64,000 bases of DNA from Rhizobium bangladeshense (lineage in GTDB: Bacteria; Pseudomonadota; Alphaproteobacteria; Rhizobiales; Rhizobiaceae): assembly GCF_017357245.1 (NCBI RefSeq), contig NZ_CP071615.1, positions 62,001 to 126,000 of the forward strand, written 5' to 3'. The notes under the pieces were generated by a model that saw nothing but the letters and a program-made list of their open reading frames with translations, made no database searches and was not told the origin of the DNA. The position numbers and the translations under genes were made by a program. Positions within the stretch are counted from its first letter, which is position 1. Each line of letters begins with the position of its first letter. Below are positions 17,399 to 25,850 of the stretch, in pieces.

Positions 17399-18577
17399 AT
17401 GCGAGACGCCGTCATCGTTTCCACCGCCCGTACCCCGATCGGCAAGGCTTATCGCGGCGCTTTCAACGCGACGCAAGGGCCGGTCCTGGCAGCCCATGCC
17501 GTCCGCGCTGCCTTGGCGCGGGCCGGGCTGGAAGGCGGAGAAGTGCAGGATTTCACGCTCGGGTGTGCATTGACCCAGGGCACCAGCGGCATCAATGCTG
17601 CGCGGCACGCCATCTTTGCCGCAGGTCTTCCTGACGATGTGCCCGCCGCTACAATCGACCGGCAATGCGCATCCGGCCTATCCGCCATCGCGACGGCAGC
17701 AAACCAAATCCGGTCCGGCGACAGTGAGGTGGTCTTGGCCGGCGGTGTGGACAGCGTATCGCTGGTGCAGAACTCGAATTGGAACGCCACCAATTATCGT
17801 ATTCCGACAGTTCGGGACGGATACTATATGCCAATGCTCGCAACGGCGGACCTTGTTGCGCGCAAGTATCACGTCAGCCGAGCGGACCAAGATGAATATG
17901 CGCTAGTCAGCCAGAAGCGTACCGCCGCCGCGCAGGAAGCGGGACGATTCGCCGATGAGGTGATTCCAGTTGAAGCTAAGCAGCTTCTGAAAAACCGGGA
18001 GACGGGCGAGGAAAGTATCGCATCCGTGCACGTAAAGCGCGATGAATGCAACCGAGCGGGCACAACTCTAGAAGGCTTGGCCGCGCTCCCAGCCACTATC
18101 GGCGAGGGCTCGACGGTCACTGCTGGCAACTCCTCTCAACTCTCAGACGGCGCCTCCGCCTGCGTCCTGATGTCGGCCTCCCAAGCGGCCTCGCGAAACA
18201 TCACCCCGCTTGGTGTCTTCCGCGGCATGCTGACTGTTGGCTGCGCTCCTGAGGAAATGGGAATTGGGCCCGCATTAGCCATTCCGATCCTGCTCAACCG
18301 ACACGGGCTTTCGGTCGACGACATAGATCTGTTTGAGATCAACGAGGCTTTTGCCGCGCAGCTAGTTTATTGCCGAGACCGGCTGGGACTTGATCCGGCT
18401 AAGCTGAATGTTAATGGCGGCGCCATCTCGATCGGTCATCCTTATGGGATGAGCGGAGCGCGCCTTGTTGGCCATGCGCTGCTGGAAGGGCGTAGGCGCG
18501 GAGCGCGGTATGCCGTCGTTAGCATGTGCATTGGTTGGGGTATGGGAGCCGCGGCGCTGCTTGAGGTCATTTCCTGA
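17399..18577 (+). CDS. Thiolase (acetyl-CoA C-acyltransferase)
   Basis: This 392-residue cytoplasmic thiolase has all three catalytic residues: nucleophile Cys 90 in DRQCASG, His 347 in GHPYG, and Cys 377 in SMCIGWG. In most thiolases the last motif reads CxGxGxG; here it is CIGWGMG, acceptable. It cleaves or forms 3-ketoacyl-CoA. The ATG at 17399 follows the M20 stop by two bases. Together with the CoA-transferase it would convert a 3-oxo acid into acetyl-CoA plus a shortened acyl-CoA. Confidence 0.94.
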   Translation: MRDAVIVSTARTPIGKAYRGAFNATQGPVLAAHAVRAALARAGLEGGEVQDFTLGCALTQGTSGINAARHAIFAAGLPDDVPAATIDRQCASGLSAIATAANQIRSGDSEVVLAGGVDSVSLVQNSNWNATNYRIPTVRDGYYMPMLATADLVARKYHVSRADQDEYALVSQKRTAAAQEAGRFADEVIPVEAKQLLKNRETGEESIASVHVKRDECNRAGTTLEGLAALPATIGEGSTVTAGNSSQLSDGASACVLMSASQAASRNITPLGVFRGMLTVGCAPEEMGIGPALAIPILLNRHGLSVDDIDLFEINEAFAAQLVYCRDRLGLDPAKLNVNGGAISIGHPYGMSGARLVGHALLEGRRRGARYAVVSMCIGWGMGAAALLEVIS

Positions 18578-18626
18578 CCGCTAAACTGGCGTCGACAATC
18601 AGCCGTCGGTGCAGAAAGGGTAGTTT

Positions 18627-19148
18627 ATGTCGACTGTAGTGTCTTTTCGCGTAGCCGAACGTGGGGACAGCCAGGAGATTATGCGGGCACTACGTTTGCT
18701 CGCTGAATCACTTGGCGTTCCCGAGCACTTGAAATGCACCAAAGAAGATATCGAAACCGCTGGGTTCGGTCCCCGGCGCGAGTTTACAGTGATGCTCGCC
18801 GAGGTCGACGACACGATTGCTGGGATGTCTCTCTATTTTCCGATCTTTTCTACCTGGATGGGAAAGGCGGGGCTGTATATCCAAGACCTGTTTGTTCACG
18901 AGGAATTCCGCGATGATCGGGTCGGTGAAAAACTGCTGCGCCACGTCGGCCGGACCGCGTACCATGATGGTTACCGTTATCTTCGCCTGACAGTTGATAA
19001 TGGCAACGAGGCGGGTGCTCGTTTCTATCTTCGGCATGGATTTGAGGCGCTGAACAATGAGACCAGCTACGGTCTTTACGGCACGGCATTTGAGGAGTTT
19101 GCCGCAGTGGAAACTAAACGCCGCTCTTGCGGCCAAACCAACCCTTGA
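18627..19148 (+). CDS. GNAT-family N-acetyltransferase (copy 1)
   Basis: This 173-residue protein has the GNAT fold, with the acetyl-CoA loop around RDDRVGEKLLRHV (about residues 97-109) and the following YRYLRLTVDNGNEAGARFYL and RHGFEALN segments. The layout is like diamine/spermidine acetyltransferases (SSAT type), which fits an amine-bearing substrate. It is 50 bases after the thiolase gene and probably the last gene of the operon. A paralogue lies inverted at 21205-21696. The substrate is unknown. Confidence 0.9.
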   Translation: MSTVVSFRVAERGDSQEIMRALRLLAESLGVPEHLKCTKEDIETAGFGPRREFTVMLAEVDDTIAGMSLYFPIFSTWMGKAGLYIQDLFVHEEFRDDRVGEKLLRHVGRTAYHDGYRYLRLTVDNGNEAGARFYLRHGFEALNNETSYGLYGTAFEEFAAVETKRRSCGQTNP

Positions 19149-19262
19149 TCGTGTGTCATGCGCTCGCAATTCTTCCGTCCGGACGCGCTGTGTTTTAAGC
19201 CCTTAGTAGATCCAGAAGTGCAATTGCATGATCCTGTCCAGCCATAGTGAGACCAACGTGTG

Positions 19263-20570
19263 ATGCTTCAAAGCCCCGGCCACCAGAATTCTTCCCTCGA
19301 CGCCGCCTTGCTCGAAGCACGGGAGCGCTACACTGCAAAGCGCCCGAAGAGTGCGGCGCTGCATCGCGCGGCGGTAGAGGTTCTCCCTGGTGGCAACACC
19401 CGGACCGTGCTTGCCTACGCGCCTTTTCCAACCGCCATGGCGCGGGGCGAGGGCTGCCGTCTTCGGGACGTCGATGACAACATCTACCTGGACTTGTGTG
19501 GAGAATACACCGCTGGCCTTTTTGGCCACAGCGACAGCCGCATCCGTGCGGCTCTACACGGCGCTTTGGCGCGGGGACTGAGCCTAGCCGCTGTGGGGGA
19601 GGCCGAGCAGCGCTTTGCAAGAATTCTCTGCAGCCGCTTTCCGTCCATTGACATGATCCGCTTCACCAACAGTGGCACCGAGGCCAACCTGATCGCGCTC
19701 AGCGTCGCGCAGGTAGTGACAGGGCGCAGCCGCATCATTGCGTTTCGCGGCGGCTATCACGGCAGCCTCCTGTACTACCCCGCCACCGGTTTCAACCCAA
19801 TCAATGCGACGTTCCCGGTGACACTATGTAACTACAACGACATCGACGGCACCGTGGGCGCCATCCGCTCGGCAGCGGGGGAGCTTGCAGCTGTCATAGT
19901 GGAGCCAATGCTTGGTAGCGGGGGCTGCATCGCAGCCGATCCTTTCTTTCTGGCTGCCATCGCCGAGGCTGCACGCGGTGTCGGTGCGATCCTGATTTTT
20001 GACGAGGTAATGACCTCGCGCATGTCGGCAGGCGGTCTGCAGCAGCGTCTCGGTATCTTGCCTGACATGACCACGCTAGGAAAATATATCGGCGGCGGCA
20101 TGAGCTTCGGTGCGTTCGGTGGAAGGCACGACATCATGGACATCTTCGTCTCCAGTGTGCCCCATGCCGGCACATTCAACAACAACGTCATGTCCATGGC
20201 TGCAGGGATCGCCGCAATGGAAGAAGTGTTTACGGCCACAGCGGCCGCCGAGCTGTTTGCGCTAGGGGAGGGCCTACGCGAGCAACTCAACGCGATGTCT
20301 GACAGGGCCGGCGTACCGCTGCAGTTTAGTGGCCTCGGCTCGCTCGCCACGGTCCACTTTCGTCGCAACAAGATCGATCGCCCCTACGCCATCACCTCGA
20401 AGGAGGAGGCTCTCAAAGAGCTGTTCTTCTTCGACATGCTCGACTCGGGGGTCTACATCGCGCGCCGCGGCATGATGGCGCTGAGTTTGCCGACGACGGA
20501 ACAGGACCTTGCACAGTTCACAACTGCCGTCGGCGATTTCCTCGACGCACGGGCGCCGTTACTGCGGTAG
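19263..20570 (+). CDS. Class III PLP aminotransferase (glutamate-1-semialdehyde aminomutase-like)
   Basis: This 435-residue enzyme has the fold-type I class III signature: TNSGTEAN at about 136-143, GGYHGS near 164, the PLP-ring aspartate in IFDEV (Asp 247), and the Schiff-base lysine in TTLGKYIGGG (Lys 274). It resembles glutamate-1-semialdehyde aminomutase but is not the housekeeping HemL; relatives in accessory gene clusters act as transaminases or aminomutases on amino acids. It starts at the ATG at 19263 (a GTG directly before it is also in frame) and lies 114 bases after the GNAT gene. It may supply or interconvert an amino acid for the cluster. Confidence 0.9.
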   Translation: MLQSPGHQNSSLDAALLEARERYTAKRPKSAALHRAAVEVLPGGNTRTVLAYAPFPTAMARGEGCRLRDVDDNIYLDLCGEYTAGLFGHSDSRIRAALHGALARGLSLAAVGEAEQRFARILCSRFPSIDMIRFTNSGTEANLIALSVAQVVTGRSRIIAFRGGYHGSLLYYPATGFNPINATFPVTLCNYNDIDGTVGAIRSAAGELAAVIVEPMLGSGGCIAADPFFLAAIAEAARGVGAILIFDEVMTSRMSAGGLQQRLGILPDMTTLGKYIGGGMSFGAFGGRHDIMDIFVSSVPHAGTFNNNVMSMAAGIAAMEEVFTATAAAELFALGEGLREQLNAMSDRAGVPLQFSGLGSLATVHFRRNKIDRPYAITSKEEALKELFFFDMLDSGVYIARRGMMALSLPTTEQDLAQFTTAVGDFLDARAPLLR

Positions 20571-21204
20571 TCCGTCAAAGAGCTTTTGACCAATCTGGAT
20601 CTGTTCTCCCGCCGTGTGGTTGGCTGATCGATGAATGCAAGTATGACTCCCATCTAGTAGCCGACGCGCTGATCATGGCCGTCCGGCACAGGAGGAGCTG
20701 GATCCGCTGCTGTACCATTCGGACCAGGGTAACCCAATACACTTGCTAGCACTCCCAGCGCCTCTGGCGATCAACTCATCACCTGCTCGATGCGCCGGTC
20801 TGGAAATGCCTGGGACAATGCCGCTTTGGAAAGCTTTTCCAACAACCTTGCTCGTTCGGCCGCCGGTGGCGTGATCCGCGCTGGATTTGACCCTATGGTG
20901 GCGGATGTCTGCTTGGCAAGGTTGGCCCCGTAGTCGCTCGTGAGGTATCGCGCTTCGCCCGCCTCGGACACGGACCTGTAGGCGTGGAGGTAGACTTCCT
21001 CGTATTTGATCGAACGCCAGAACCGCTCGAGGGCTCGACGGCTCGACGGCTCGACGAAGACATTGTCCAGGCACGCACCGTTGCCGTCAATCCAAATTGG
21101 AATTCAACCGCCTCTATGCAAAAAGCGGCTTCCATCGTGATCGACAGTCGCCATGACAGAAGCCTCCGGCTTGGTAAAATGCCGTTTGTGTAGTCCCGGA
21201 AGCA
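20571..21204. mobile_element. Mosaic of dead transposon fragments
   Basis: No intact gene is present. At 20590-20750 (plus) an IS3 OrfB piece reads DLFSRRVVG, MNASMT and WPSGTGGAGSAAV with stops. At 20843-20965 (plus) the DNA closely matches the serine recombinase gene at 35190-35310. At 20975-21090 (minus) a second IS3 OrfB piece reads ERFWRSIKYEEVYLHAY, preceded by a three-fold repeat of GCTCGACG. These scraps separate the two inverted halves of the operon duplication. Confidence 0.7.
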
Positions 21205-21696
21205 TCATTTCCCGCTGTCACAAAAATTGTCGAATGCTATACCATGGAGTTGGTAGCTCGTCTCATCGTTCACCGGCTCGAATCCATGCCGGATGTAGAA
21301 GCGCTCACCTCCCAAGTTGCCATGATTAACGGTCAGGCGAAGATAACGGTAGCCACTACTACCCGCGATCCGGGCGACGTGTCGCAACAGCTTTTCACCA
21401 ACCCTGGCGCTGCGGAATTCCTTGTGAACGAACAGATCTTGAATATATAGGCCCGGCTTGCCCATCCAAGTAGAAAACACCGGGAAGTAGAGGCAGATGG
21501 CTGCGATCTTGCCCTCGAGCTCGGCCAGCATCACGGTGAACTCGCATCGAGGACCGAAGCCGGCGATTTCGATATCGTCCCGAGTGCATTTGAAGCACCC
21601 GATAACGCCGAGGGATTCGGCCAGCAGCCGAAGCATCAACAGGATCTCATCGAGATCCTCAAACTCGGCTACCCGAAATGACAATCCTGATGTCAT
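21205..21696 (-). CDS. GNAT-family N-acetyltransferase (copy 2)
   Basis: This 163-residue protein is an intact diverged paralogue of the acetyltransferase at 18627 (both share FSTWMGK, GLYIQDLFVH and RYLRLTV). The acetyl-CoA loop is at RSARVGEKLLRHV. It is the only surviving gene of an inverted operon copy: directly upstream on the same strand lie scraps of thiolase, M20 and CoA-transferase genes in the original order. The start at 21696 is at the same place as in copy 1. Because it kept its frame while its neighbours decayed, it may still be functional. Confidence 0.88.
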   Translation of the reverse strand: MTSGLSFRVAEFEDLDEILLMLRLLAESLGVIGCFKCTRDDIEIAGFGPRCEFTVMLAELEGKIAAICLYFPVFSTWMGKPGLYIQDLFVHKEFRSARVGEKLLRHVARIAGSSGYRYLRLTVNHGNLGGERFYIRHGFEPVNDETSYQLHGIAFDNFCDSGK

Positions 21697-21749
21697 GAAT
21701 GATCCTTTCTATCCAATGGCAAGGAGCGCGTTTGTGAGATGTGGATGTA

Positions 21750-21834
21750 GGACGCAGCGCCGCAGCTCTCATACTCAAGCCAATGCACATGCTAACCTGC
21801 AAATCGCGCACCTCGTCGGCGCCATTCCAGCAGC
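21750..21834 (-). pseudogene. Thiolase C-terminal remnant
   Basis: The translation LLEWRRRGARFA, then SMCIGLSMRAAAL after a small frame change, matches LLEGRRRGARYAVVSMCIG of the thiolase at 17399. Only the last 28 or so codons remain. It is joined directly to an M20 N-terminal remnant by deletion. Confidence 0.85.
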
Positions 21835-21839
21835 CCGGG

Positions 21840-21917
21840 CGCAAACAGTTCTGTCAGAAATTCCAACTCGTGATCGACGCATGCATCAACAGCACGAAGT
21901 ATTGAAGTCCTTTCCAC
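21840..21917 (-). pseudogene. M20 amidohydrolase N-terminal remnant
   Basis: Starting with GTG at 21917, directly after the stop codon of the broken CoA-transferase gene, the translation VERTSILRAVDACVDHELEF matches the start of the M20 enzyme (MDRTTILHAVDSVFESELEF). About 26 codons survive before the deletion joint near 21838. Confidence 0.85.
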
Positions 21918-22577
21918 TTAGAACCTCGGCAAATGCTGATCCGGGATTTGGAAAGGGCGCCGGCGGCTGCACGAAGCTCGGCAAAGGCGATACCTTCGGC
22001 CATTTCGCGCGGATCCAGGCATTCGACGCTGACGTCGAAGACTGCCATATCGGTGTAGATCCGGTTCACGCGACCCGCGGCCGTGAGCGGCAAATTGCAT
22101 TGGCTAAGGATCTTCGGATTGCCCTTGCTGTCGGTGTGCATCATGACAACCCCCACCCGACGAGCTTTCTGTGCCAGTTCTATCGCCCCCCCCCATCCCT
22201 GGCGAGAATTTGCCGGGTATCTTCCAGTTCGCCAGATCGCCGTTTGCCGCCACCTGAAAGGCTCCGAGGAGGCTCAGGTCTAGCCGCCCAGATCGGACGA
22301 TGGCGAAACTTACCGCACTGTTAAAAAATGCGGTGCCGGGTATGATCGAGACATAGGCGCCACCCGCATCGATCAAATTGCGGTCGGCGTTCTCTGGACA
22401 CAAGACTGGGCCAACCCCCGCGATGCCGTTTTCCGAATGCAGGCAGACAGGGGTGCCAGGCGATACATATTGCAGAACCTCGGTCGGCAGGCCAATGCCC
22501 AGATTGACAGTCATGCCGCTTGAAATATCTGCGGCGGCGCGCTTCAACATTCGCGCTTTAGCGTTTGACGACACCAT
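21918..22577 (-). pseudogene. CoA-transferase beta subunit, frameshifted inverted copy
   Basis: The first 175 or so codons are nearly identical in DNA to the intact beta gene (15453-15981). A run of nine C at 22186-22194 (eight G in the intact gene) shifts the frame after PGMGG. A second frame change near 21960 is needed to reach the original C terminus (FQIPDQHLPRF, compare FHVPNQDLPRF). The last third is a clearly diverged paralogue (CLDPREMAEGIAFAEL). Identical front and diverged tail point to gene conversion by the intact copy after the duplication. Confidence 0.85.
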
Positions 22578-22626
22578 AAATCTCCGGCAATTCGTTGAGT
22601 TCAACCACCGCGTCGACAAAGGCTCC
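22055..22626. repeat. Inverted near-identical tract, arm 2 (CoA-transferase)
   Basis: This is the reverse complement of 15403-15981 with one extra base in the homopolymer run. Sequence on both sides diverges abruptly, to paralogue level on one side and to unrelated DNA beyond 22626. Confidence 0.85.
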
Positions 22627-22665
22627 CATCTTCACTGGTCCGTGGAGGAAGCAGTGCCAGATTGT

Positions 22666-23883
22666 CTATTCGCCAGTTGTCGGAAATGGCGTGACCGACC
22701 AACTGATCAAGTCAACGGCACTTTGAAGAATCGCCGCGGTCTGAGTAGGGCTCGGTGAAGCGGCGATGACATATCCTATGCAGTCTTCGGAATCGCCTTT
22801 CCTAATGATCGGCATTTTTGGCTGAGCATACAATTTTACCTCCGCGATACCGGGTATGGCCGCGGCCTGAGTGCCGCCGTCGATCCAATCGAGGGTGCCA
22901 TCGAGATCAGGAATTAGGTACCGCCACGCCGCCGTATGCGAACGCTTTTTCAGCAGAGCGCATTTGCCACCGGTGGCAAGTTTAATGTGCTCGGTCACGA
23001 GATCGATACCATAAGCCAGGTTCACTAGTTGGGGACCGGCACCCAAACGAGGATTGACTTCAATGACCACTGGGCCACGCTTCGTCCACCGGAGTTCGAT
23101 GTTCGCAGGCCCCCAGCCAAGGCCGAGAGCTTGCAAACAGCTCAACGACAGATCAACGATACGCTCATGCTCGTCTTTACCCAGCGGGGCTGGAAAGGTG
23201 ACCTCCCGGAAGACGAAATGCGGCGGGCAGTCGAACTCAGCGGTACCAACTCCGACAACCTGATGTCCCATGGTGTCAACGTTATAATATTGGCCCTGCG
23301 CGAACTCTTCGATCAATATCTTGGGCGTGGATTGAGTTATGCGCGTTCCACCCAACAGATAAGCCGCATGTTTGGCTAACTCTTCCGCCGTGCGGCACAA
23401 TCGGACACCGCTGCTGCCGATGCCGACGACGGGCTTTATCACCACCGGCAGGCCGATTTCAGCGGCTGCGCTTTCTACGTCTGTCGCACTCTCCGCCAGT
23501 TGATAAGAAGGTACGGGAACGTTGGCCCCCGCGAGAAGCTGACGTTGAGTGAATTTATCGCAGCATCGTTCGATTGATGAGGGATTCGGTCCGGGTAGAT
23601 CGAAATGCTGGCAGAGCTTCCCAACTGTCGCGTAGAACGCTTCTTGAGCGCTCGTAATGCCAGCAATATCATAGGTCTGGCGGAGCCGGGAACACTCACT
23701 GATCAGCGCCTCGAGATCAGTGGTATCGAGCCGGATGGCCTCGGTGCCTTCCGCCGCAATGTAGTCGTATTGGGCCGGATCAGCCGAGAGGGTGATTGGA
23801 TGAAGGTCACGCTGACGGGCTGCTCGGACGTAGAGCGGACCGTTGCTTGCACCCTCAACCAGGATGAGTGCTCTTCTTGGCAT
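22666..23883 (-). CDS. ATP-grasp carboxylate-amine ligase (copy A)
   Basis: This 405-residue protein is an ATP-grasp ligase of the carboxylase-like type that includes L-amino acid ligases. The N-terminal domain (MPRRALILVEGASNGPLYVR) is followed by CDKFTQRQLL, the ATP-binding LPVVIKPVVGIGSSGVRL, the KILIEEFAQGQYYNVDTMG loop and the metal-binding PANIELRWTKRGPVVIEVNPRLGAG. The C-terminal domain ends with GIAEVKLYAQPKMPIIRKG. It should join a carboxylic acid, via acyl phosphate, to an amine such as an amino acid. The ATG is at 23883. The second half of the gene shares a near-identical tract of about 710 bases with copy B (inverted), while the N-terminal third is only paralogous, so the two may differ in one substrate. 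Confidence 0.9.
   Translation of the reverse strand: MPRRALILVEGASNGPLYVRAARQRDLHPITLSADPAQYDYIAAEGTEAIRLDTTDLEALISECSRLRQTYDIAGITSAQEAFYATVGKLCQHFDLPGPNPSSIERCCDKFTQRQLLAGANVPVPSYQLAESATDVESAAAEIGLPVVIKPVVGIGSSGVRLCRTAEELAKHAAYLLGGTRITQSTPKILIEEFAQGQYYNVDTMGHQVVGVGTAEFDCPPHFVFREVTFPAPLGKDEHERIVDLSLSCLQALGLGWGPANIELRWTKRGPVVIEVNPRLGAGPQLVNLAYGIDLVTEHIKLATGGKCALLKKRSHTAAWRYLIPDLDGTLDWIDGGTQAAAIPGIAEVKLYAQPKMPIIRKGDSEDCIGYVIAASPSPTQTAAILQSAVDLISWSVTPFPTTGE
22749..23461. repeat. Inverted near-identical tract, arm 1 (ATP-grasp genes)
   Basis: This tract matches the reverse complement of 26287-26998. Only two differences were noted, both near the 23400 end (S versus I codon and a silent or R/H change in GLCR/H). 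Outside it, the two ATP-grasp genes diverge strongly. Confidence 0.88.
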
Positions 23884-25850
23884 TGACGATTGACCTTCCC
23901 TATGTGCGATATCGCGGTTTGATTGTAGGCGGGCATCAGCCGGTCCTCCGAACTAGTGCGCGCGATAACATGAGGTCTAGGATTTTTCGGGCAGCGCGGA
24001 TACTATCGCATCTGGTAGTTGATCGCGCCTGTTCGCAGGCCCATGAACACCTTTCCAGCTAGTGAGGATTTGAGAGCATGCGGCGCCTCATGCGTGGTAA
24101 AAACCTCCACCCATGCAGCATGGCCTGCTGGAGGTGCTCAGCGTGACATTTCGTGAACGCGCCGCAACACCGCCACCAGGGATCCGAGTAGATTGGTGAC
24201 TTCCGTAACGGCGTAGTTGTGGAGGACGTCACCACATGCGGATTAATTCACTGCTTACGCCTCCACAACAATACCCTCGGATTGCATGGAAACTGACTTC
24301 CGGAGACAGCGAGAATCGCAAAAGCCGCAATGGCGCAGGCGGCCACAATGGTGAGCATGCATTGAACGCTACCCGTGAACCTCCAAAAAACAAGCAGATA
24401 GTGCGATCGATCGATCCGAATGCGTGGAAAGCGGTGAGATCCATTGCCAGCAGAAGGCCCAAATTGCCTATTCGGAACTCAAGCCGTGTAAACCATCTGA
24501 CCAGTGTGAAAATCCCGAGGTAATCCGTCCCCTGGTTCCGAAATAATCTCGCCCCCAATTCCGGGAAATGGTCGAAACCCTGGTTGCAAAGCCGGCGCGC
24601 TTTCTGAAACCGCAGTCCGGCCAGCCGGCAACCCCGTCACTCGCGCCGATCAGACAGCTGATCCCTTCGCCTTCTTAAAGTACTGCTTTCCTCAGCGAAA
24701 GATGCTCCGCAATGTAGTCAAAGGAATGTTTTATACTTGCCGCCGGCCCTGTTGGGGCGAATTCATGAGCTGGGCCTTATCGGAGATGGAATGCAGGCCG
24801 TTATCTTGCGTGGGGCCAAGGCGTCTCGAAACCAGTCGGCGTCATAGCCCTTGTCGGCCCATAGGCTCTTGGCCTTGGAAAGGCGGCGAGCATTTCGCTG
24901 CCCCTTTGTAGTCGCTCATCTGTTATTTTGGTCACTCCTGCGACCTGGTCCAAATTTTGCTCGATTACTCCGGCGCCCGCATTCTGTTGCGTATCCATTT
25001 TTCCGAACAACCCACATGGTCTCAGACACCAAGGAAACAAGATGACACCCAGAGGGAAGAGATCGTTCTCCGCCAACAGAGGCAGGGCAGAGTTCGGCAA
25101 AGGGGTCGGCACGGGGGCATCGGCAAGGCAAGCGGAGGCAAACCCGGGTCCATCGAAACAGAAGCCTCGGCTTCCCGTCAGAAAAACGAAATGCCCTTCC
25201 ATAGCCGCACGAACCTCACGTCGAGCATGCGCGGTGGCGAAGGTTCCGCGTTCCGCCCGACGCTTCCCACAGTGTAGAGGAGGGCGCCCCACGGCGAGTG
25301 GAAAGGGAAGGCGCCTCTTGCCGCTAGTCCCAGAGTTTCGGAAGTGCCCTACCTCCCGATGCAGCTCGGCACATCGCCCGCTCCTGAACCAGGCAGTCGA
25401 CGGATGAGACCGGACCACGAGCTCTCCTCCCTCAACCTGGCGACCGGCATTTCCGCCGTTCGCCAGATGACTGAGACTGCGCTAGGCGGCACCTATTGGA
25501 GCGCTGTCGGTATTTGGGCGCTCTGAAAGTTTGAGAGTGAGGCCGCGATTGGATGAAGTCGTCAGCGCCGCGGACGTTAGCTTTGGCTCGCGCCCAGGCG
25601 TGGCACAACCTCATGAAAAATCCGTTCTGGGCCGGTCGATGCGGGCCACGGTCTTCCGGGTCGCGAGCAAACGGTTGCCGCCGAGATCACCGATTTCACA
25701 CCCGCTTTGCCTTTGGGGCGACGCCTTGGTGCGCTGTGGGCCGCAAGCTGATACGTCAAACTACCCAGTGCAGTAGGTTTCGAGACTGACGCCGCCCATG
25801 CTAGACACGCTCAGACTACAGCATTGGACAAAGAAAAAAGGTCAACGCTA
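23884..25850. other. Long gene-poor region between the two ATP-grasp genes
   Basis: About 2 kb separates the divergent ATP-grasp genes. Apart from an IS5-family scrap at 24780-24945 I recognise nothing. Several long frames exist (for example 24928-25407 plus and 24801-25418 minus), but composition is unlike protein and one of them overlies the IS5 scrap in the wrong frame. Promoters for both ATP-grasp genes should lie near the edges; no sigma-54 consensus was seen. Confidence 0.4.
24780..24945 (-). mobile_element. IS5-family transposase remnant
   Basis: On the minus strand the reading QMSDYKGAA, then after a shift AKSLWADKGYDADWFRDALA and PRKITACIP, is the conserved region around the second catalytic aspartate of IS5/IS427-type transposases (DKGYDADW). 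The rest of the element cannot be traced. Confidence 0.72.

Noticed and set aside
21030..21060. Short tandem repeat of GCTCGACG
   Set aside because: Three units inside a dead IS3 fragment; most likely slippage, not a CRISPR or regulatory array.
24801..25418. Open frame of 205 codons on the minus strand, and its plus-strand counterpart at 24928-25407
   Set aside because: Composition is unlike protein, and part of it overlies an IS5 remnant in the wrong frame.
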